From contig REDW01000049.1 of NCBI GenBank assembly GCA_007693325.1, positions 1-64,000 on the forward strand: a DNA stretch of 64,000 nucleotides. The letters are read 5' to 3'. The translations under genes were made by a program, and so were the position numbers. The stretch comes from Spirochaetaceae bacterium. GTDB taxonomy: Bacteria; Spirochaetota; Spirochaetia; DSM-27196; PWMO01. This document shows positions 60,109 through 64,000 of this stretch, one piece after another; within the stretch, counting starts at the first letter, position 1, and every line of letters begins with the position of its first letter. The notes beneath the pieces were generated by a model. It searched no databases and had not been told where the DNA came from. It was given only the letters and a program-made list of their open reading frames with translations.

Positions 60109-62388
60109 ATGAGCGACTACCTCGACCCCAACAATGAGGAGCTGTTGAAGGACTTCTTCGTTGAAGCTGAGCTTCAGGTCGAGGCCCTCGAGAGCAATAT
60201 TCTGGTGCTGGAGAGCAATCCCGGCGATTCCGATGCAATCGACGAGATCTTTCGCGCGGCTCACACACTGAAGGGGGCATCTGCCACCGTTCAGATGAAC
60301 GAATTGGCCGAGTTTACCCACATTGTTGAAGATGTGCTGGATGCTATACGATCGGGAACCGCTGAGGTCAACAGTGAACGCGTGGATACGCTGCTGCGCT
60401 CGATTGACGTCATCAAGGAAATGCTGACCGCTCGCAGTAACGGCTACGTTTCCGAGCTGGACACGCAGCAGTTACGCCATCAGCTGGTAGCGATGCTGAA
60501 GGGAAGCGCAGAACAGCCTGTTGCGACGGAAGGCAGCGCTGCCGGTCTGTCGGAGTACGATTCGTTGGAGCTGGTGCAGGCTGCGGCCGACAATGAGACC
60601 GTCTATCGTGTTGAAGTCAGCTTTAACCGGGATAATCCGATGAACACGGTTGGCGGTATTCAGGTGTTTGCTGCCCTCAAGAAGAGCGGGCGCGTACTCA
60701 AAACCGTACCGGATTTTGAGGCACTTTACGAAGACAACTTTTTTCCGCTGGTTGAGTTTTTTGTGGCCAGCAGCGAAGCTCCTGATACGCTCGAACAGGT
60801 CGGCTCGATTCCAGACGTGACCACCGCGGTCACCGTCTCTCGGCTGGGTGAAGCAGCCCCGGTCTCTGAAAAGGCGAGCGAATTGCCGCCGAGCGAGGCC
60901 CCGAGCGAGGCACGGCAGGAGCCTGCAGCAGCCGCTACCGTTGCGCACCCGCCTGAGAATAGCGTACCCGAGGTTGCTGAAGCCGGCGAGCGCAGATCCG
61001 GGGGGTCGGTACTGCGGGTGGAGAGCAAGCGCGTCGACAACCTGCTGAATCTGGTCAGCGAGACGGTTATCAACAAGGCGGGGTTCAATCAGTTAGCCGG
61101 CGAGTTCAGTGACATTCTGCATCTGTTCGAAACATCCGATCACGATTTCCGTGATACGTTGAAAGCGCTCTTTGACGCGCTGCCGGGTTACCTGGAACAG
61201 ATGCAGAAGGGCGCCACGGTAAAGCAGATACGCAAAGAATTGATTTCTCGTTTCAGCACGTTGTATACGGTGCACGATCAGTTTGAGAGCGATCTCAAAT
61301 CCACGGTGACCAAATTCCGTTCCTACGCGCAGAACCTGGGGCGGATCACCGGTGAGCTGCAGGAGGGCGTCATGCGCATCCGCATGGTGCCGATAGCGCA
61401 GGTGTTTTCGCGCTTTCCCCGCCTGATGCGCGATCTTTCGCGTTCGCTGGATAAGAAGATTCAGCTGGAGATTGAGGGTGAGGACACCGAACTGGATAAG
61501 TCGGTGATCGAAGACCTGCTCGATCCGCTGATTCACTGCGTGCGCAATTCGGTAGATCACGGGGTGGAGGCGCCCGCGCAGCGCATAGAGGCCGGCAAGA
61601 GCGAACAGGGAACCGTCAGTCTCAAAGCCAGCAATGAAGGCAATATGATTGTAATCGAGATTGCCGATGATGGGCGCGGCATCGACGTTGAAAAAGTGCG
61701 CGCGCGCGCGATTGAGCGCGGTGTAATCCACGCCGGGAAGACGCTCACCGATGTTGAGGCGTACAACCTGATTTTTGATCCCGGCTTTTCCACTGCGGCC
61801 ACGATTACCAACGTTTCCGGGCGTGGTGTAGGCCTGGATGTAGTCAAGCGCCAGATAGAAAAACTCAACGGCACGGTCAGCGTCTGGTCTGAGCTCGGAC
61901 AGGGCACGCGCTTCACCATCAAGATTCCGTTGACACTGGCAATTATCCAGGGTCTGCTGGTACGAGTCGGCACTGAGATGTACGCCATCCCGATCACCTC
62001 GGTAATTGACAGTCACCGAATCCGCCCGAGCGAGATCAAATTGATCGACAACTACGAAGTTTTCAATGTACGCGACGATGTTGTGTCGTTGCTGCGGCTC
62101 AATCGGCTGTTTCACATCGCTACCGATGAGAACAAAGACTACTACTTTGTGGTTATTGTCGGGTCCGGTGATAAGAAGATGGGCCTGGTAGTCGACTCAC
62201 TGATTGGCGAAGAGGACGTAGTGATTAAACCGTTGCGCGACCATTATACCAACGCACCCGGCATCGCCGGCGCCAACATAACCGGAGATGGCACGGTTTG
62301 CCTCATTATTGACGTTGGGCAACTGCTGGACCTGGGGCTGAAACATGAAATGGAACAACGGAAACGACAAGCAACAACCATCCGCTAG
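60109..62388 (+). CDS. cheA: Chemotaxis histidine kinase CheA
   Basis: A 759-aa CheA. P1 contains the phospho-acceptor in AAHTLKGAS (His52). A P2-like region (about 190-255) and a Pro/Ala/Glu-rich linker follow. The kinase core has HCVRNSVDHGVE (N box), IADDGRGID (G1), GFSTAATITNVSGRGVGLDVVK (F/G2) and the C-terminal CheW-like P5 domain. It should phosphorylate CheY (and CheB if present) in the chemoreceptor array. It overlaps the next gene by 44 bp. The order cheA-cheW-cheX resembles the spirochaete chemotaxis operon. Confidence 0.95.
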   Translation: MSDYLDPNNEELLKDFFVEAELQVEALESNILVLESNPGDSDAIDEIFRAAHTLKGASATVQMNELAEFTHIVEDVLDAIRSGTAEVNSERVDTLLRSIDVIKEMLTARSNGYVSELDTQQLRHQLVAMLKGSAEQPVATEGSAAGLSEYDSLELVQAAADNETVYRVEVSFNRDNPMNTVGGIQVFAALKKSGRVLKTVPDFEALYEDNFFPLVEFFVASSEAPDTLEQVGSIPDVTTAVTVSRLGEAAPVSEKASELPPSEAPSEARQEPAAAATVAHPPENSVPEVAEAGERRSGGSVLRVESKRVDNLLNLVSETVINKAGFNQLAGEFSDILHLFETSDHDFRDTLKALFDALPGYLEQMQKGATVKQIRKELISRFSTLYTVHDQFESDLKSTVTKFRSYAQNLGRITGELQEGVMRIRMVPIAQVFSRFPRLMRDLSRSLDKKIQLEIEGEDTELDKSVIEDLLDPLIHCVRNSVDHGVEAPAQRIEAGKSEQGTVSLKASNEGNMIVIEIADDGRGIDVEKVRARAIERGVIHAGKTLTDVEAYNLIFDPGFSTAATITNVSGRGVGLDVVKRQIEKLNGTVSVWSELGQGTRFTIKIPLTLAIIQGLLVRVGTEMYAIPITSVIDSHRIRPSEIKLIDNYEVFNVRDDVVSLLRLNRLFHIATDENKDYYFVVIVGSGDKKMGLVVDSLIGEEDVVIKPLRDHYTNAPGIAGANITGDGTVCLIIDVGQLLDLGLKHEMEQRKRQATTIR

Positions 62389-63736
62389 CGCAACCGGGGT
62401 AGCCAGTCGCGGCTTACGCACGCTTGGTTTCGGGTTCGGGCGTGATGACGAGTCTCGCGAGGAGATCGAGCGCATCGACTTCAAGATGGTTACGTTTTCG
62501 CTGGCCGGTAAGGACTACGGAATCGACATTATGAAGGTCAAAGAGATCGCCAAGTTCGAGCGATTCACCTTTGTGCCAAATGCGCGCCCGTTTGTTGCAG
62601 GCGTATATAACCTGCGCGGTGAAATCATTTCAATTATCGATCTGCGGGTGATGTTCAATCTGCCTGCAGAACAGCATAGCGACGGAACCCCTCAAGACGG
62701 TCTGATTCTACGGCTCGAAGATAACCTGATCGGCGTCATCGTTGATCGCATTGACAGAGTGGTGGGCATTTCATCTGAATCTATCCAGCCGCCGCATCCT
62801 ATCTTCGCAGATATCAACATTGGCTACATCAGCGGTGTGGTAGAACACGAGGATCGGCTCTACATTACTCTCGATGTTGACCGCATCTTCACCAAAGAGA
62901 GCGAAAAGGCGCGTGCTGTTGACCAGTCGCGAAGCGTAATGGAGACGCCGCCCGGCGAACCGATAGAAGAGCCCGCTAGGGTAACCGCTCCCGACGAACA
63001 GCAGGAGTTCAGCTTCATTAGCGAAGGATTGGCAACCTTTGACAAGCTCTACGCATCAGCGATCAATCAGCAGTGGTTGCAACAACGTTTTGAACAGTGG
63101 CGCCAGGAGCGCAGCGAGGTACAGAAGCCGATCCAATTTGCCGACGAACACGACGCAGCGGCGTTTGTCAGGCCGTTCTTCTCAGCCAACAGTGAGCAGT
63201 TGTGGGATCGCAGCTACAGCGAAGCGGTGCGTGCGGTATTGCCGCACGCTGAAACAATGGTAGTCAACGCCTGGAACCCGGGCTGCGCCAAAGGCCACGA
63301 GTCGTATTCGCTGGCGGCAATTCTGTCGGCGTACTACAGCGGTAAGCGGGTTAAGATCTGGGCCGGCGACAACGATCTGTTGAGTATCTCAACCGCTCCC
63401 AACTTGATTCTGGCTGAGGAGACGGTACCGGCCCACATGCAGGAGTTCACAGTCGGGACGGCAAACGGCGTTACCTTTTCCGCCGGCATCAAGGAGATGA
63501 TCCTTTTCGAGTATCACGATATTCGCCACGAGAGCGGGGTGCCGCACGCCCATATTGTAGTATGCCGGGATCTGCTTTCGCTGTTGGAGCCGGAGGTTCA
63601 GCAACAGGTGTTAACAAAGTTTTACGAGACACTGGTCAACGGCGGCGTGCTGATTGTGGGCGACAACGAACAGCTTGATGATGATACGCGATGGCAACCG
63701 CTTAGCGATCAGGTACAGGCATATTGCAAAGTGTGA
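62345..63736 (+). CDS. CheW fused to a CheR-like domain
   Basis: A 463-aa protein. Residues about 43-195 form a CheW coupling domain (FSLAGKDYGIDIMKVKEIAKF, YNLRGEIISIIDLR). After a flexible linker, residues about 245-463 resemble the CheR methyltransferase fold (NAWNPGCAKGHESYSLAAIL for motif I, VVCRDLLSLLEPEVQQQVL, GGVLIVGDNE), but the usual GCSTGEE catalytic motif is changed to GCAKGHE. The fusion type has been reported in spirochaete chemoreceptor arrays. It probably links receptors to CheA and may not methylate. The start overlaps cheA by 44 bases; a later start cannot be excluded. Confidence 0.85.
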   Translation: MKWNNGNDKQQPSASATGVASRGLRTLGFGFGRDDESREEIERIDFKMVTFSLAGKDYGIDIMKVKEIAKFERFTFVPNARPFVAGVYNLRGEIISIIDLRVMFNLPAEQHSDGTPQDGLILRLEDNLIGVIVDRIDRVVGISSESIQPPHPIFADINIGYISGVVEHEDRLYITLDVDRIFTKESEKARAVDQSRSVMETPPGEPIEEPARVTAPDEQQEFSFISEGLATFDKLYASAINQQWLQQRFEQWRQERSEVQKPIQFADEHDAAAFVRPFFSANSEQLWDRSYSEAVRAVLPHAETMVVNAWNPGCAKGHESYSLAAILSAYYSGKRVKIWAGDNDLLSISTAPNLILAEETVPAHMQEFTVGTANGVTFSAGIKEMILFEYHDIRHESGVPHAHIVVCRDLLSLLEPEVQQQVLTKFYETLVNGGVLIVGDNEQLDDDTRWQPLSDQVQAYCKV

Positions 63737-63757
63737 CAATCACCAGCTGGAGGAATC

Positions 63758-64000
63758 ATGAGAGTTGAGTACATCAACCCCTTTGTAGAATCGGCGTACA
63801 ACGTATTACGAGAAGTGCTCAATAGCGACGTCAACCGAGGCGAGCTCTTCCTGAAATCAACGGCAATGCCGGTGCTGGGTGTGGCTGCAATCGTCGGGTT
63901 GGCGGGGGACGTAGAGGGCCGTGTAATGTTTGACATGACCCGTGACACAGCCATCAAGATCGCCTCGGCCATGCTCGAAGCAATGGATATGGAGCCCATC
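63758..64000 (+). CDS. cheX: CheX phosphatase (partial at the window edge)
   Basis: The first 81 codons of a CheX-family protein run off the window end. The N-terminus RVEYINPFVESAYNVLREVLNSDVNRGEL and the region VEGRVMFDMTRDTAIKIASAMLEAM match CheX, which dephosphorylates CheY-P. GGAGG lies 6 nt before the ATG. It follows the CheW-CheR gene by 21 bp. The 3' part and the catalytic residues are not visible here. Confidence 0.85.
   Translation, partial: MRVEYINPFVESAYNVLREVLNSDVNRGELFLKSTAMPVLGVAAIVGLAGDVEGRVMFDMTRDTAIKIASAMLEAMDMEPI

Noticed and set aside
1-64000. CRISPR arrays, insertion sequences, prophage or integrated elements
   Set aside because: No regularly spaced repeats, transposase or integrase genes, or attachment-site repeats next to the tRNA were seen; codon use looks uniform throughout.

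Overview
The window reads as chromosomal DNA of a free-living spirochaete with moderately high GC. The strongest evidence is a spirochaete flagellar sheath protein (FlaA, 56740-57744), a cheA / cheW-cheR-like / cheX chemotaxis operon (60109-64000), a protein that looks like the spirochaete-restricted 'spiro-SPASM' family (48639-50141) and a UPF0164/FadL-like outer-membrane protein (33909-35204). A fused trehalose synthase/phosphatase and a Na+-coupled solute symporter would suit a saline habitat, but that is only an inference. I see no prophage, insertion sequence, CRISPR array or rRNA. One tRNA (Val, TAC) is present. Coding density is very high and no gap exceeds 300 bp.

Layout. 142-2553: two-subunit Na+/solute symporter. 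2605-7929 (minus): a PHP-Cache-PAS-CBS-DUF294 fusion downstream of an EF-G paralogue. 8024-9342: tRNA-Val and a THUMP rRNA methyltransferase. 9363-13091 (minus): GlpA-like dehydrogenase, FAD oxidoreductase, DUF1667 and hemolysin-III operon, divergent from a protein with an HPr-like C-terminus (13218-14768). 14799-17075 (minus): D-serine ammonia-lyase and an M15 peptidase. 17189-18754: NYN/LOTUS nuclease plus a T4-PNK-like kinase. 18765-20745 (minus): ankyrin protein, pseudouridine synthase and TrmJ. 20857-22995: small unknown protein, lipid kinase and FAH-family hydrolase. 23017-25212 (minus): OtsA-OtsB fusion. 25364-28203: sugar kinase and sugar isomerase. 28280-30350: thymidine-kinase-like protein and a nucleoside-receptor-type lipoprotein. 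30402-31174: a 26-codon Tyr-rich leader ORF and a YhhQ-type queuosine-precursor transporter.

33909-47090 is an envelope region: an UPF0164 barrel, a 1001-aa TPR/coiled-coil protein, a 1548-aa BNR-propeller/HAMP/SpoIIE phosphatase, zinc-ribbon and PEGA proteins, and a DUF192 lipoprotein. xseBA follows on the minus strand. 48639-55110 is a tightly overlapping block (spiro-SPASM, GT-A glycosyltransferase-like, SpsF-like, SpsG-methyltransferase fusion, ATP-grasp). It runs directly into an N-acetylmuramoyl amidase, a GerMN protein and flaA. I propose it as a spirochaete glycan-assembly system, possibly for the periplasmic flagellum or cell surface.

A second theme is transcriptional. At least eight genes have a good -10 hexamer ending only 5-9 nt before the start codon and no Shine-Dalgarno sequence, which predicts leaderless or nearly leaderless mRNAs. 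Two of them share the identical string TATACTCTGCTC before the start codon. Other genes, such as flaA, fusA and the symporter, have ordinary leaders with clear Shine-Dalgarno sites. All functions below are read from the sequence and from remembered family features; no database search was run.
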